From positions 1 to 41,524 of the forward strand of contig NZ_LRUC01000032.1 of the NCBI RefSeq assembly GCF_001550095.1: a stretch of 41,524 nt of DNA. The letters run 5' to 3'. The notes under the pieces were generated by a model. It ran no database searches, had not been told where the DNA came from, and saw nothing but the letters and a program-made list of their open reading frames with translations. Origin of the DNA: Celeribacter ethanolicus. GTDB taxonomy: Bacteria; Pseudomonadota; Alphaproteobacteria; Rhodobacterales; Rhodobacteraceae. This document shows positions 17,804 to 27,662 of this stretch, in pieces. Positions within the stretch are counted from its first letter, which is position 1, and each line of letters begins with the position of its first letter. The position numbers and the translations under genes are program-made.

Positions 17804-18390
17804 CGCCAATCTTGATCGTCATGGTCAAGGAACCGCGTCTGGGGCGTGTAAAGACCCGCCTTGGGCAGGATTTGGGTCTGGTTCAAGCGACGTGGTGGTA
17901 TCGTCATCAGGTGGCGCGAACGCTTCGAACCCTGCAAGATCCGCGCTGGCGTATCGTCCTGGCCGTCAGCCCGGACCGCGTCGGGCTTCTTAGCCCGATC
18001 TGGCCCGGGCACCTGCCCCGCATTGCTCAGGGAAATGGCAATCTCGGCGCGCGCATGTCACGTTGCCTTGCCTCTGTCGGAGGTGGGCCCTGTTGCCTGA
18101 TCGGATCGGATATCCCGCAGATTGAAAAGCACGATATTGCAGCCTCTTTTGCGGGATTAGGCTCATATTCTGCAATGATCGGCCCGGCCACGGACGGTGG
18201 TTGCTGGCTGATCGGATTGCGTCACCCGAAGCGCCAGCCGTGGGGCTTTCTGCGCAATGTGCGCTGGTCCACGGAACACGCGCTGGAGGATACGTTGGCC
18301 TCTGCGCCGTCGCTCACATGGGGGCGGAGTGCGAGGCTTTCGGATGTGGACACGGGCGCGGATCTTGAGCGTCTCAAACATCGCAGATGA
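17800..18390 (+). CDS. DUF2064 / TIGR04282-type glycosyltransferase-like protein
   Basis: A 196-aa GT-A-like nucleotide-sugar-transferase relative. The N-terminus MVKEPRLGRVKTRLGQD is the family hallmark, followed by LIGSDIPQI (the DxP-type metal/nucleotide element) and GPATDGGCWLIGL. TIGR04282 members are named after arsenosugar synthesis, but most lie outside ars clusters and their role is unproven; no arsenic genes are seen here. The start is taken as GTG at 17800, giving a GTGA overlap with the GNAT stop; an ATG at 17821 is the alternative. Length is close to the family norm. Confidence 0.8.
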   Translation: MTPILIVMVKEPRLGRVKTRLGQDLGLVQATWWYRHQVARTLRTLQDPRWRIVLAVSPDRVGLLSPIWPGHLPRIAQGNGNLGARMSRCLASVGGGPCCLIGSDIPQIEKHDIAASFAGLGSYSAMIGPATDGGCWLIGLRHPKRQPWGFLRNVRWSTEHALEDTLASAPSLTWGRSARLSDVDTGADLERLKHRR

Positions 18391-18452
18391 ATTCCTCGCG
18401 ACACTACGCTTTGCCAGTGGTGAGGCGATGCGGCGCGTGGTAGCGTCGAGCC

Positions 18453-20708
18453 ATGAGCAGCATCCCGACGAAGGACGAAATCCTGCAATGGATTTCGGAC
18501 CACCCGACCCAGACCGCGAAGCGCGACATCGCGAAAGCCTTTGGCATCAAGGGCGCGGCGCGCATTGATCTCAAACGTGTGCTCAAGGAGCTTGAGGACG
18601 AGGGCCATCTGCGCAAACAGCGCAAGACCTATCGCGATCCCGACAAGCTCCCGCCAGTCTCCGTTCTGGCGGTTCTGGCACCGGACATGGATGGCGATCT
18701 GTTCGCCAAGCCGCTCGAATGGGCGGGGGAGGGACCAGAGCCGCGCGTATTGCTCTCGCTGCGAGAGAGCGATCCGGCGGTGGGGGAAGGCGAACGCATC
18801 CTGGCCAAGTTGCAGGAAGTCAAAGCCGACGACCACCAATATGTCGCCCGTCTGATCCGCAAAATCGGCTCCAATCCCCGCAAGATCCTTGGCATCTATC
18901 GCAAGGGCGCCGAGGGCGGTCGAGTCGTTCCGATCGACAAGGGCAATGAGAAAGACTACCTCGTGCGCCCGGGAAACGACTATGGCGCACAGGACGGCGA
19001 GTTGGTCGAGGCGGAACAGGCCGGGCCGAAGAACCGCATGGGCCTGCCGAATGCCCGGATTGTGACTCGTCTGGGTGATCCGAGTGCTCCGAAAGCGGTG
19101 TCGCTCATTGCCATCCATCAACACGGCATTCCCGACGATTTCCCCGACGAGGTCATCACCGAGGCTGACAAGGCCAAGCCTGCGGGTCTCAAGGGCCGCG
19201 AAGACCTGCGCGACCTGCCGCTCGTGACCATCGACCCGGCGGATGCACGCGACCACGACGATGCGGTTTGGGCCGAGTTCGACCTTGATCCCAAAAATGA
19301 AGGCGGTTTTGTCCTTTGGGTCGCGATTGCCGATGTGGCCTATTACGTGACACCCGGTTCGGCGCTGGATCGCGAGGCGTGGAAACGTGGCAACTCGACC
19401 TATTTCCCGGACCGTGTGGTGCCGATGCTGCCGGATCGGCTCTCCGGTGATCTCTGTTCCCTGCACGAAGGCGTGCCGCGCGCCTGCCTTGCCGTGCGCA
19501 TGGTGATCGACGCCGATGGCAAGAAGCTGTCGCATCGTTTCATGCGCGGGCTGATGCGCTCTGTTGCTTCGCTGAACTATGCCGAAGTGCAGGCCGCGCG
19601 TGACGGTCAGGTCAGTGACAAATGCGGCCCGCTGATGGAAAGCGTGATCGAGCCGCTCTATGGCGCCTACGAGGCGCTCACACGGGCGCGCAAGGCTCGT
19701 CAGCCGCTGGATTTGGATCTTCCCGAGCGTAAAATCGTCCTCGGCGATGACGGTCGGGTGAAATCCGTGGCCCTTGCCGAACGCTATGATGCACATAAGC
19801 TGATCGAAGAATTCATGGTGCTCGCCAACGTCGCCGCGGCAGAGGAGTTGTTCCATCGCAATCGGCCGCTCTTGTATCGGGTGCACGAGGAACCTTCCGA
19901 CGAGAAACTGGATGCCCTGCGCGAGGTGGCGCAGGCGTCCGGCTTCACTCTGGCCAAGGGACAGGTGATTCACACCTCACATCTCAACAAGTTGCTGGCC
20001 CAAGCCGAAGGCACGGATCACGACGAACTGATCAATATCTCGACCCTGCGCTCGATGACGCAGGCCTATTACCATCCGGAGAATTACGGTCACTTTGGCC
20101 TCGCTCTGCGATCGTACGCGCATTTCACCTCGCCGATCCGGCGCTATGCCGATCTGATCGTCCATCGCGGGCTGATTTCGGCCCATGGCTGGGGCAAGGA
20201 CGGGCTGTCAGAGGAGGACATGGAAAGGCTCGAAACCACCGCAAAACATATCTCGGAGACCGAGCGTCGTTCGATGACGGCGGAGCGGGACACCAATGAT
20301 CGCTATCTCGCCGCCTACCTGAGCGAACGCGTGGGCAATGAGATGACCGGGCATATTTCGGGTATCCAGAAATTCGGCGCTTTCGTGAAGCTCGATGAAA
20401 CGGGGGCAGATGGGTTGGTGCCGGTGCGCAGCATGGGGGCGGAGTTCTTCCATTACGACCCGAAGGAACAGACCCTGATGGGGGCCGATACAGGCATGGT
20501 GATTTCCATCGGCCAAAAGGTCGTGGTGCGCATCGCCGAGGCGGTGCCTGTAACCGGCGGGCTTGAATTGGAACTCCTGTCGATCGACGGCGCCAGCCTG
20601 CCACGCGGACCGCGCCGGGCGAAGGGCCGTGTCGTGTCACGCAAGTATAACAAAGGTAAGGCGAAAAAGGACAAGCTGCGCAAAAAGGTCGAGCGTCGCA
20701 GGCGCTAA
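18453..20708 (+). CDS. rnr: Ribonuclease R
   Basis: A 751-aa 3'-5' exoribonuclease that degrades structured RNA and takes part in RNA quality control and rRNA turnover. It has an N-terminal winged-helix-like region (DEILQWISDHPTQTAKRD), cold-shock-type OB segments, and the RNB catalytic domain starting with IDPADARDHDDAV near residue 260, where the aspartates bind magnesium. A C-terminal S1 domain (TGHISGIQKFGAFVKLDETG) and a lysine/arginine-rich tail follow. Length and order are standard for RNase R. The start at 18453 has only a weak ribosome site (GTCGAG). It follows DUF2064 by 62 nt. Confidence 0.95.
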   Translation: MSSIPTKDEILQWISDHPTQTAKRDIAKAFGIKGAARIDLKRVLKELEDEGHLRKQRKTYRDPDKLPPVSVLAVLAPDMDGDLFAKPLEWAGEGPEPRVLLSLRESDPAVGEGERILAKLQEVKADDHQYVARLIRKIGSNPRKILGIYRKGAEGGRVVPIDKGNEKDYLVRPGNDYGAQDGELVEAEQAGPKNRMGLPNARIVTRLGDPSAPKAVSLIAIHQHGIPDDFPDEVITEADKAKPAGLKGREDLRDLPLVTIDPADARDHDDAVWAEFDLDPKNEGGFVLWVAIADVAYYVTPGSALDREAWKRGNSTYFPDRVVPMLPDRLSGDLCSLHEGVPRACLAVRMVIDADGKKLSHRFMRGLMRSVASLNYAEVQAARDGQVSDKCGPLMESVIEPLYGAYEALTRARKARQPLDLDLPERKIVLGDDGRVKSVALAERYDAHKLIEEFMVLANVAAAEELFHRNRPLLYRVHEEPSDEKLDALREVAQASGFTLAKGQVIHTSHLNKLLAQAEGTDHDELINISTLRSMTQAYYHPENYGHFGLALRSYAHFTSPIRRYADLIVHRGLISAHGWGKDGLSEEDMERLETTAKHISETERRSMTAERDTNDRYLAAYLSERVGNEMTGHISGIQKFGAFVKLDETGADGLVPVRSMGAEFFHYDPKEQTLMGADTGMVISIGQKVVVRIAEAVPVTGGLELELLSIDGASLPRGPRRAKGRVVSRKYNKGKAKKDKLRKKVERRRR

Positions 20709-20819
20709 GGACAGACGTTGAATGCGGACAGCGGAAATTTGCCGTCAGAGCATTTGTCCGGTTCAAGCCATACGGGGATTCGGTTTAGGCTGAGGCAAAA
20801 GCAAATGGAGCAGTTTGGT

Positions 20820-22076
20820 ATGCGTAGCCTTGTGATTGGCGCCGTGAGTGTTGTTTTCGGCCTTGGCCTCAGCCCCTCTTTCGCGCAGAGCTCTGCGCGT
20901 ATGGCACAGGATGTGCCGCAACTTCCGGGAGCAGGATTGGTGCAAAACGTGGCCTCTCAGGCGGGATTCGAGACCTGGATCGAGAATTTCAAAACGCGCG
21001 CGCGGCGCGAGGGGATCTCCGAAACAACCCTCAATGAGGCGTTTCGAGGCGTACGGTACAATTCGGATGTGATCGCCAAGGATCGCTACCAATCCGAATT
21101 CACCAAACAGATCTGGGACTATCTCGACAGCGCGGCTTCGCCTACCCGTGTGGCCAACGGCCAGAAGGCGATGCGTCAGCATGCGAAGACGCTCGATGCC
21201 ATTGAACGCCGGTTCGGGGTCGATAAATACGTGGTCGCGGCGATCTGGGGCGTCGAGAGCGCCTATGGTGCGACCCGTGGCGACATCAATGTGATCGAGG
21301 CGATGGCGACGCTGGCCTATGACGGGCGGCGCGGTAAATTCTTTGAGCAACAGCTCATTGCTGCGCTGAAAATCCTCCAGAAGGGCGACACCCATGCCCG
21401 CAACATGAAAGGCAGTTGGGCCGGGGCCATGGGCCACACCCAGTTCATCCCGACCTCGTTCGAGGCCTTCGCGGTCGATGGCGACGGCGACGGCAAGCGG
21501 GACATCTGGTCGAACGACCCGACAGATGCACTGGCTTCGACCGCCGCCTATCTTGCGCGGCACGGTTGGAACAAAGGCCAGCCCTGGGGGGTCGAGGTGC
21601 GCCTTCCGCGCGGGTTCGACTATACGTCCGCGCGCCGCGACAACATGCGCGCGCCCGGCGACTGGGCCGCTTTGGGCGTGGTTGGGGTCGATGGCCGACC
21701 TGTGCCGAATTATGGTCGGGCCTCGATCCTCCTGCCCGCTGGGGCACAGGGCGCGGCCTTCATGATCTTCGACAACTTTGCCGTGCTGGAGCGCTACAAC
21801 AAGGCGGATGCCTATGTGATCGGCGTCGGTCACCTGTCCGATCGGCTTAAGGGCGGGGCGGAGATTCAGGCCACCTGGCCGCGTGGCTATGCGCCTCTAT
21901 CCTTCAAGGAAAAACAGCAGATGCAGCGCATTCTGAAGCGCAAAGGCTTTCTCGACGACAAGGTGGACGGGATCATTGGCCCGAACACGATCAACGCAAT
22001 CCGGGCCTATCAGACCTCTGTCGGGGTGACACCGGATGGCTATCCGTCGCAGGAATTCCTGAAACTCTTGCGCTGA
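20820..22076 (+). CDS. Lytic murein transglycosylase, MltB-type with PG-binding domain
   Basis: A 418-aa exported enzyme that cleaves peptidoglycan between MurNAc and GlcNAc with 1,6-anhydro formation. A signal peptide (MRSLVIGAVSVVFGLGLSPS, cleavage near FAQ) is followed by the MltB-type SLT domain: catalytic Glu in WGVESAYGATRG, then GSWAGAMGHTQFIPTSF and the DGDGDGKRDIW calcium-loop-like segment. The last roughly 60 residues are a peptidoglycan-binding type 1 domain (RILKRKGFLDDKVDGIIGP). The start is taken at 20820, with GGAG 9 nt upstream; ATG at 20805 is the alternative. No lipobox is visible, so it is probably soluble periplasmic. Confidence 0.88.
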   Translation: MRSLVIGAVSVVFGLGLSPSFAQSSARMAQDVPQLPGAGLVQNVASQAGFETWIENFKTRARREGISETTLNEAFRGVRYNSDVIAKDRYQSEFTKQIWDYLDSAASPTRVANGQKAMRQHAKTLDAIERRFGVDKYVVAAIWGVESAYGATRGDINVIEAMATLAYDGRRGKFFEQQLIAALKILQKGDTHARNMKGSWAGAMGHTQFIPTSFEAFAVDGDGDGKRDIWSNDPTDALASTAAYLARHGWNKGQPWGVEVRLPRGFDYTSARRDNMRAPGDWAALGVVGVDGRPVPNYGRASILLPAGAQGAAFMIFDNFAVLERYNKADAYVIGVGHLSDRLKGGAEIQATWPRGYAPLSFKEKQQMQRILKRKGFLDDKVDGIIGPNTINAIRAYQTSVGVTPDGYPSQEFLKLLR

Positions 22077-22110
22077 AACGCGTGATCAGGCCCAGTACTA
22101 GGTAATGCAA

Positions 22111-22590
22111 TTAAGCAAGGTGGCCGTTGAACTCGGCCACAAGCGCCTCGTAAATGTCGCGCTTGAACGGCACAATATCAGACACCAATCCGGCGGAATC
22201 CGTCCATTTCCAGTGGCTGAATTCGGGATGATCCGTCTCAATCACGATGTCCTTGTCCGTGCCTTTGAAGCGCAGCAGGAACCAGAGCTGTTTCTGACCG
22301 CGATACTTGCCCTTCCAGACCTTGCCCAGAAGGTGATCCGGCAAATCATAGGTCAGCCACTCCGAGGTATGACCCAGCACCTCGACCAGATCGGCGGTCA
22401 CACCGATCTCTTCCCAAAGCTCGCGAAGTGCGGCCTCTTGCGGTTCTTCATCGTCGTCAATCCCACCCTGCGGCATCTGCCAGGCGCCGGGCGTGTCGAT
22501 GCGCTCACCGACGAAGATACGCCCTTCCGCATCGAGCAGCATGATGCCGACACAGGGGCGATAGGGCAGGGTGGAGAAGTCTTTGCTCAT
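22111..22590 (-). CDS. rppH: RNA pyrophosphohydrolase (Nudix)
   Basis: A 159-aa Nudix hydrolase that removes pyrophosphate from 5'-triphosphate RNA and so starts 5'-end-dependent decay. The Nudix box is present ([10 protein letters not shown] followed by REL and WEEIGV, fitting G-x5-E-x7-REU-x-EE-x-GU). N-terminal [11 protein letters not shown] and C-terminal [13 protein letters not shown] match RppH/IalA rather than general Nudix proteins. The start is the ATG at 22590; the longer open frame overlaps ctpA and lacks conserved sequence. It is last in the leftward rsfS-rlmH-gpmI-envC-ctpA-rppH set, 49 nt behind ctpA. Confidence 0.9.
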   Translation of the reverse strand: MSKDFSTLPYRPCVGIMLLDAEGRIFVGERIDTPGAWQMPQGGIDDDEEPQEAALRELWEEIGVTADLVEVLGHTSEWLTYDLPDHLLGKVWKGKYRGQKQLWFLLRFKGTDKDIVIETDHPEFSHWKWTDSAGLVSDIVPFKRDIYEALVAEFNGHLA

Positions 22591-22639
22591 GGGAAGCCTT
22601 TGGAAAAGAGAGGCGCCAAAGCGCCCCTCATGGTTGGTG

Positions 22640-23965
22640 TCAGTCGCCGATTTTCGACAGGCCTTTGAGCAGGTCGATCGCATAAGCCAGTTGGAAGTCC
22701 TCGTCGCGCAGTTTCGCGGCCTCTTCGGCGGCGGCGCGTTCTTCCTCGATCTTGGCCCGTTCGTCCTCGGTCAGGCTGTCATTGTTCAGCGCGCCGCGCA
22801 GATCGGCCTCGGAGCGGAACTTCGGTGTATCTTCACCCTCCGTTGCTTCGGGCTGACGCGGCGGCTGGTCGACGACGATATCCGGAGAAATGCCGAGCGC
22901 CTGAATGGAGCGGCCCGACGGCGTGTAATACCGCGCGGTGGTCAGGCGCATCGCCCCGTCGGAACGCAGTGGCATGACGGTCTGCACCGAGCCTTTGCCG
23001 AAGGATTTCGTGCCCACGACCACGGCACGATGGTGATCCTGAAGCGCACCGGACACGATCTCGGAAGCCGAAGCCGACCCGCCGTTGATCAGCACGACCA
23101 CCGGTTTGCCCTGTGCCAGATCGCCGGGGGTGGCGTTGACGCGGGTGCTGTCTTCGGGGTTGCGGCCACGGGTGGAGACGATTTCGCCTTCGTCGAGGAA
23201 CGCATCCGACACCTTGATCGCCTGATCGAGCAAACCACCGGGGTTGTTGCGCAGGTCCACGACGATGCCGTCGACATTCTCGATGCCGCCCAGTTCCTCG
23301 ATCCCGTCCTTGAGCCCCTGTTCGAGGTTCGGATAGGTCTGGTCGTTGAAGGTTGTTACCCGCAGCACGATGGATTTGCCTTCGACGCGCGACCGCACGG
23401 CGGTCAGTTTGATCGTGTCGCGGATGATCGAGACGTCGAACGGATCGTCGACGCCCGCGCGCACGAGGGTCACGATGATCTCGGAGCCGACCGGCCCGCG
23501 CATCAGCTCGACTGCATCGTCAAGCGTCATGCCCATGATACTCTTGCCGTCGACCGCGGTGATGTAATCCCCGGCTTCGACACCGGCGATATCGGCGGGT
23601 GTGCCGTCCATCGGTGCAACGACCTTGACGAAGCCCTCTTCCTGCGTGACTTCGATGCCCAAGCCCCCAAAGGAGCCCGACGTCTGCACCCGCATGTCGG
23701 CGGCGTCTTTTGGCGAGAGATAGGAGGAATGTGGGTCGAGCGAGGACAGCATGCCGTTGATCGCGGCCTCGATCAGGTCTTCGGCATCAACCTCCTCGAC
23801 ATATTGCGCGCGGATGCGTTCGAACACGTCCCCGAAGAGATCGAGCTGCTCATAGACATTCGTCGTCTTCTCTGCCTCTTGAGCGAGAAGCGGTCCGGCG
23901 AATTGCGTCGAGATCAGCGTGCCTGCAAGGATGCCGGCAACCCCGGCCATCATGTATTTCTTCAT
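22640..23965 (-). CDS. ctpA: S41-family carboxy-terminal processing peptidase
   Basis: A 441-aa exported serine protease. A signal peptide or anchor ([20 protein letters not shown]) is followed by a PDZ domain ([30 protein letters not shown]) and the S41 catalytic core, with nucleophile Ser in [11 protein letters not shown] and general-base Lys in [12 protein letters not shown]. The acidic Glu/Ala-rich C-terminal tail ([20 protein letters not shown]) is typical of alphaproteobacterial CtpA. Acting in the periplasm, such enzymes process or degrade envelope proteins including peptidoglycan hydrolases. That fits the EnvC-like gene directly upstream (45 nt apart). Confidence 0.92.
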   Translation of the reverse strand: MKKYMMAGVAGILAGTLISTQFAGPLLAQEAEKTTNVYEQLDLFGDVFERIRAQYVEEVDAEDLIEAAINGMLSSLDPHSSYLSPKDAADMRVQTSGSFGGLGIEVTQEEGFVKVVAPMDGTPADIAGVEAGDYITAVDGKSIMGMTLDDAVELMRGPVGSEIIVTLVRAGVDDPFDVSIIRDTIKLTAVRSRVEGKSIVLRVTTFNDQTYPNLEQGLKDGIEELGGIENVDGIVVDLRNNPGGLLDQAIKVSDAFLDEGEIVSTRGRNPEDSTRVNATPGDLAQGKPVVVLINGGSASASEIVSGALQDHHRAVVVGTKSFGKGSVQTVMPLRSDGAMRLTTARYYTPSGRSIQALGISPDIVVDQPPRQPEATEGEDTPKFRSEADLRGALNNDSLTEDERAKIEEERAAAEEAAKLRDEDFQLAYAIDLLKGLSKIGD

Positions 23966-24010
23966 CTCATTCCTCTCTCCGGTCCGCAGCCCGCGTGACC
24001 CTTGATCGTC

Positions 24011-25156
24011 TCAAAGCGGACCGCCTGCGAACCACCGTTCCGGGTTCACGGGCTGCCCGCCCTCTCTGACCTCTATATAAAGCGTCTCCGACAGACCCGC
24101 GCCAGTGCCTTGTGTGGCATTCCGGACAAAGGCGTCGAGATCGGGAGACGCCCCGCCCATCAGGCCCACGGCCGTATCGGCGGGCAATACCGCGCCAACA
24201 TCTCCATAGACCTCATCGAGCCCCGCCAAAATCAGCAATACGTCATTTGCGGGCTCAAGGATGATCACGTTTCCGTAGTCGAGAAACGGCCCCTTGTAGC
24301 GCACGGTGGCGGGCCAGGGTGTGGTCACCAATGACAAGGGCCGCGTGGCCCAGAGCCAGCCGGGACGTTTGACCCCCGCCGCGTCCGCCTCGTTATAGCC
24401 GCGCAACATCTTGCCCGGCACCGGCATCGGCCAGTTGCCGCGGGTGCTGTTCGGATCGGTGATTGGCGGCACCCCGTCGACCACATCCATGATCGCAAGA
24501 CCCGAGGCAAAGGCCTCGAGCGTCTCTGAACTGTCCAAGAGGGTCTGCATCCGTTCGGGATCGGCGGTGAACCGGCGGGGCAGATCGGTGCGGTCGGACA
24601 TCGCCTGCGACAGGTCGGTGCGCGCCTGTTGCACGTCCTGCAAGCCACGCGACAGGGTGTCGAGCGCCTCACTCTGCAATTCGCGCAGGATCTGCATTTC
24701 CTCAAGGCGCACGCGAATGTCCTCGACCTCCGCCTGCATCGACGGCGTGACGGCAGAGACCAGCATCCCCGCACGCGCCTGCCCCAAAGGTCCGCCGGGA
24801 TGCACCAGCGCTTCCGGCGAAGCGTCGGGTTTCATCGCGATCAGCACACCGAGCAATTGCGCGAACTGGCCGCTTTCATCGGCAAATTCCCGCGACAATT
24901 CGGATTCGCGCAACGCCACCTGCCGAAGCCCGGCACGCATCGCCTCGAGCCCATCCTCATAGGCGCGCACCACGCCGGTGAGTGCCTTGACGCGGTCGGT
25001 CGAGGATTGCGCGGCCTGAAGCGCCCCATGAGCGTCGTTGAACTGGGCCAGGGCGGCTTCTGCCAGATCCGCCGGGCTCTCCTGCGCTAGCACAGGGCCG
25101 CTGGCAATAGCCCCGCCCAGGATCAGATAAAACGCCGCCGCGCGGAGACGCATCAT
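24011..25156 (-). CDS. envC: EnvC-like murein hydrolase activator (degenerate M23)
   Basis: A 381-aa periplasmic protein with signal peptide (AAFYLILGGAIASGPVLAQ), a long helical coiled-coil region about 30-235, and a C-terminal LytM/M23 fold from about 245. Where active M23 peptidases have metal ligands HxxxD and HxH, this one has RGYNEADAAGVKRPGWLW and NDVLLILAGLDEV, so the HxH pair is missing and catalysis is not expected. This is the established condition of EnvC, which activates amidases at the division site. The start overlaps the gpmI stop (ATGA). The symbol is given by architecture; the partner amidase is not in the window. Confidence 0.85.
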   Translation of the reverse strand: MMRLRAAAFYLILGGAIASGPVLAQESPADLAEAALAQFNDAHGALQAAQSSTDRVKALTGVVRAYEDGLEAMRAGLRQVALRESELSREFADESGQFAQLLGVLIAMKPDASPEALVHPGGPLGQARAGMLVSAVTPSMQAEVEDIRVRLEEMQILRELQSEALDTLSRGLQDVQQARTDLSQAMSDRTDLPRRFTADPERMQTLLDSSETLEAFASGLAIMDVVDGVPPITDPNSTRGNWPMPVPGKMLRGYNEADAAGVKRPGWLWATRPLSLVTTPWPATVRYKGPFLDYGNVIILEPANDVLLILAGLDEVYGDVGAVLPADTAVGLMGGASPDLDAFVRNATQGTGAGLSETLYIEVREGGQPVNPERWFAGGPL

Positions 25157-26679
25157 TTGACGATGAGGCTCACGCCGGTCATTTCCTCGGGCTGCGGCAA
25201 TTGCATCAGCTCAAGGATCGTCGGCGCCACATCGGCAAGCCGCCCGCCATCGCGCAGTTTGACCCCTTTCGGCCCGCCGAACAGGATCACCGGCACCGGG
25301 TTCGTCGTATGCGCCGTGTGCGGCCCGCCGGTCACCGGATCGACCATGGTCTCGCAATTGCCGTGATCCGCGATCACCAACATCGCGCCGCCGACCTTCT
25401 CCAGCTCCGCGATCACCTTGCCCAGACCATCATCCACCGCCTCGCAGGCGGCCATCGCGGCCTCCAGAATTCCGGTGTGACCTACCATGTCCGGGTTGGC
25501 GAAATTGGTGACGATCAGGTCATAGCCCTCGTCGATGGCCCAGACGAATTTCTCCGCCACCTCGGGCTCGCTCATTTCGGGTTGAAGATCATAGGTCGCG
25601 ACTTTCGGTGATTTCGGCATGAAGCGATCTTCACCCTCTTCCGGCACTTCCTTGCCACCATTGAGGAAGAAGGTCACATGCGGGTATTTCTCGGTCTCGG
25701 CCAGACGGAATTGTTTCAGCCCATGTTTCGCGACCCATTCGCCCAGCGTGTTGCGAATGTCGCGCGGCGGATAGGCGGTTTTCATATAGGCGTTATGACC
25801 GGTGGAATACTCGACCATGCCCAAGAGCGCCGAAAACGTCGGGCGATCCCCGATGTCGAATTCGGTAAACCCCGGCTCGCCAATGGCGCGCAGGATCTCC
25901 CGCGCGCGGTCCGCGCGGAAGTTGTTGCAGAAAAAGCCGTCGCCGTCTTTCACGCCCTCATACCCGTCGATCACCGTCGCCTTGATGAACTCGTCCACAT
26001 CGCCGCGCTCATAAGAGGCCGTGACAGCCGTCACAGCATCCGGCGCGGTTTCGATGCCCTGGCCATGAATCATCGCATCATAGGCCTGCGATACCCGTTC
26101 CCAGCGGTTGTCGCGGTCCATCGCGTAATAGCGCCCGATCACTGTACCGACCTTGGCGCCCTCCGGCAGGCGCGCCACGAAATCGGCGATGAATTTATCG
26201 GCGGATTGCGGCGCCACATCGCGCCCGTCGGTGATCGCATGAATGATCACCGGCACCCCCAGATCGGTGACCGCTTTGGCGGCGGCCAGCGTATGTTCGA
26301 TATGGCCGTGCACACCACCGTCGGAAATCACCCCCATGAGATGCGCCGTGCCGCCTGCGGCTTTCACATCGCCCGCGAATTTCACGATGGCTTCGTTCTT
26401 GAAAAAAGACCCGTCCTCGATGGCCAGGTCGATCTGGCCCAGATCCATCGCCACCACGCGCCCCGCGCCGATGTTGGTGTGTCCCACTTCGGAGTTCCCC
26501 ATCTGTCCGGTCGGCAAGCCCACATCCGGGCCAAAGGTGATCAGCGTGTTATGCGGACAGTCCGCCATCAGCCGGTCGAAATTCGGCGTGTTGGCCAGAG
26601 CCGGCGCGTTGGCTTCCGGCGTCGGGCCGATGCCCCAACCATCGAGAATGCAAAGAACAACAGGTTTCGGCGCGGCCAT
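25153..26679 (-). CDS. gpmI: 2,3-bisphosphoglycerate-independent phosphoglycerate mutase
   Basis: A 508-aa manganese enzyme interconverting 3- and 2-phosphoglycerate in central carbon metabolism. The first metal Asp is in LCILDGWG, the catalytic phospho-Ser is in MGNSEVGHTNIGAGRV, and later ligands are in NFANPDMVGHTG and IADHGNCE. Length is the usual 505-515. The start at 26679 follows AGGAG by 6 nt. The stop overlaps envC (ATGA), which couples a glycolytic enzyme to a cell-envelope activator; this order is common in alphaproteobacteria. The substrate 3-phosphoglycerate also feeds the serA pathway encoded in this window. Confidence 0.95.
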   Translation of the reverse strand: MAAPKPVVLCILDGWGIGPTPEANAPALANTPNFDRLMADCPHNTLITFGPDVGLPTGQMGNSEVGHTNIGAGRVVAMDLGQIDLAIEDGSFFKNEAIVKFAGDVKAAGGTAHLMGVISDGGVHGHIEHTLAAAKAVTDLGVPVIIHAITDGRDVAPQSADKFIADFVARLPEGAKVGTVIGRYYAMDRDNRWERVSQAYDAMIHGQGIETAPDAVTAVTASYERGDVDEFIKATVIDGYEGVKDGDGFFCNNFRADRAREILRAIGEPGFTEFDIGDRPTFSALLGMVEYSTGHNAYMKTAYPPRDIRNTLGEWVAKHGLKQFRLAETEKYPHVTFFLNGGKEVPEEGEDRFMPKSPKVATYDLQPEMSEPEVAEKFVWAIDEGYDLIVTNFANPDMVGHTGILEAAMAACEAVDDGLGKVIAELEKVGGAMLVIADHGNCETMVDPVTGGPHTAHTTNPVPVILFGGPKGVKLRDGGRLADVAPTILELMQLPQPEEMTGVSLIVK

Positions 26680-26782
26680 GACGGGCTCCTTTCAATCTCA
26701 GAGCGAACTCTTTGCCCCTATCTAGCGCGCCGCTGCGCGCGTTTGAACCGCTTTGCTCTTCTTCTTTGAAAAAATACTCACA

Positions 26783-27253
26783 TCACACCCGGTGATAGGG
26801 CGATCCGGCCAATATCGAGGCGGCACGGTAAAGCTGTTCGGTCAACATGGCGCGGGCCAGCATATGGGGCCAGACCATTTTGCCCAGAGAAATGGAAAAA
26901 TCCGCCTGTGCCCGCAGGCTTGGGTCGATTCCGTCCGCGCCGCCGATGACAAAAGCCACGTCGGAGCGCCCGGCATCGCGCCAGCCCGCGAGTTTCTCGG
27001 CAAATTCAGGCGACGTGATCACCTGACCGCGTTCGTCCATGGTGACGATGACGCTGCCTTTCGGCAAAGCGCGCTCCAATAGCGCCGCCTCCGCCACCAT
27101 ACCGCCGCCCTTCTTGTCCTCGACCTCCGCAATCGTCAGAGGGCCGAGGCCAAGCGCGCGCCCGGTGCGGTCGAACCGGGTGGTATAATCGTCGATCAGA
27201 GCGGCTTCGGGCCCTTTGCGCAAGCGCCCGACCGCACAGATATGCACCTTCAT
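26783..27253 (-). CDS. rlmH: 23S rRNA pseudouridine-1915 N3-methyltransferase
   Basis: A 156-aa SPOUT-class methyltransferase modifying pseudouridine 1915 in helix 69 of 23S rRNA on assembled 70S ribosomes. The SAM knot is visible in FVIGGADGIDPSL and the C-terminal helix LARAMLTEQLYRAASI, ending in the conserved SPYHR. Length is typical. It lies 19 nt after rsfS and 103 nt before gpmI in the same direction. The rsfS-rlmH pair is widely conserved in bacteria. Confidence 0.95.
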   Translation of the reverse strand: MKVHICAVGRLRKGPEAALIDDYTTRFDRTGRALGLGPLTIAEVEDKKGGGMVAEAALLERALPKGSVIVTMDERGQVITSPEFAEKLAGWRDAGRSDVAFVIGGADGIDPSLRAQADFSISLGKMVWPHMLARAMLTEQLYRAASILAGSPYHRV

Positions 27254-27272
27254 GAGCGTCTCAGCTTGCCGG

Positions 27273-27662
27273 TCAGCTTGCGGTGGTTTTCCCTGCCAGA
27301 GCGGCCTTCGCCTCTTCCGGCGACATCCACATCTTTTCGAGCTGATAGAAATCGCGCACTTCCGGGCGGAAGATGTGGACGATCACATCGCCTGCATCGA
27401 TCAAAACCCAGTCGCCCTGATCCTTGCCCTCGACACGCGAGAAAATCCCGCACTGCTGTTTCAGCGCATCGGACAGCTTCTCGGCCATGGCGCTCACCTG
27501 ACGAGTCGAACGACCCGAACAGATCACCATGTAATCCGCAACCTCCGACTTGCCGCGCAGGTCGATGGACACGAGGTCTTCGGCTTTATCCTGATCAAGG
27601 GAGTTGGTTACGAAATCGAGCAGTCGCTCGCCTCCGATTTGGTCCGGCATCGCACCCATCAT
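27273..27662 (-). CDS. rsfS: Ribosomal silencing factor RsfS
   Basis: A 129-aa homologue of RsfS/Iojap, which binds uL14 on the large subunit and blocks 30S joining under starvation. Core segments are DDKAEDLVSIDL-like (DQDKAEDLVSIDLRGKSEVA), DYMVICSGRSTRQVSA, and GDWVLIDAGDVIVHIF. The start is taken as ATG at 27662 with GGAGA 5 nt upstream (ATG at 27659 is equivalent). The frame stays open to a TTG at 27728, giving a 151-aa form; that is possible but its ribosome site is poor. A 19-codon ORF in another frame ends on this start codon. First gene of the six-gene leftward operon. Confidence 0.92.
   Translation of the reverse strand: MMGAMPDQIGGERLLDFVTNSLDQDKAEDLVSIDLRGKSEVADYMVICSGRSTRQVSAMAEKLSDALKQQCGIFSRVEGKDQGDWVLIDAGDVIVHIFRPEVRDFYQLEKMWMSPEEAKAALAGKTTAS

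Noticed and set aside
24011-25156. Active M23 endopeptidase
   Set aside because: The HxH metal-binding pair is absent, so an EnvC-type activator is the better call.
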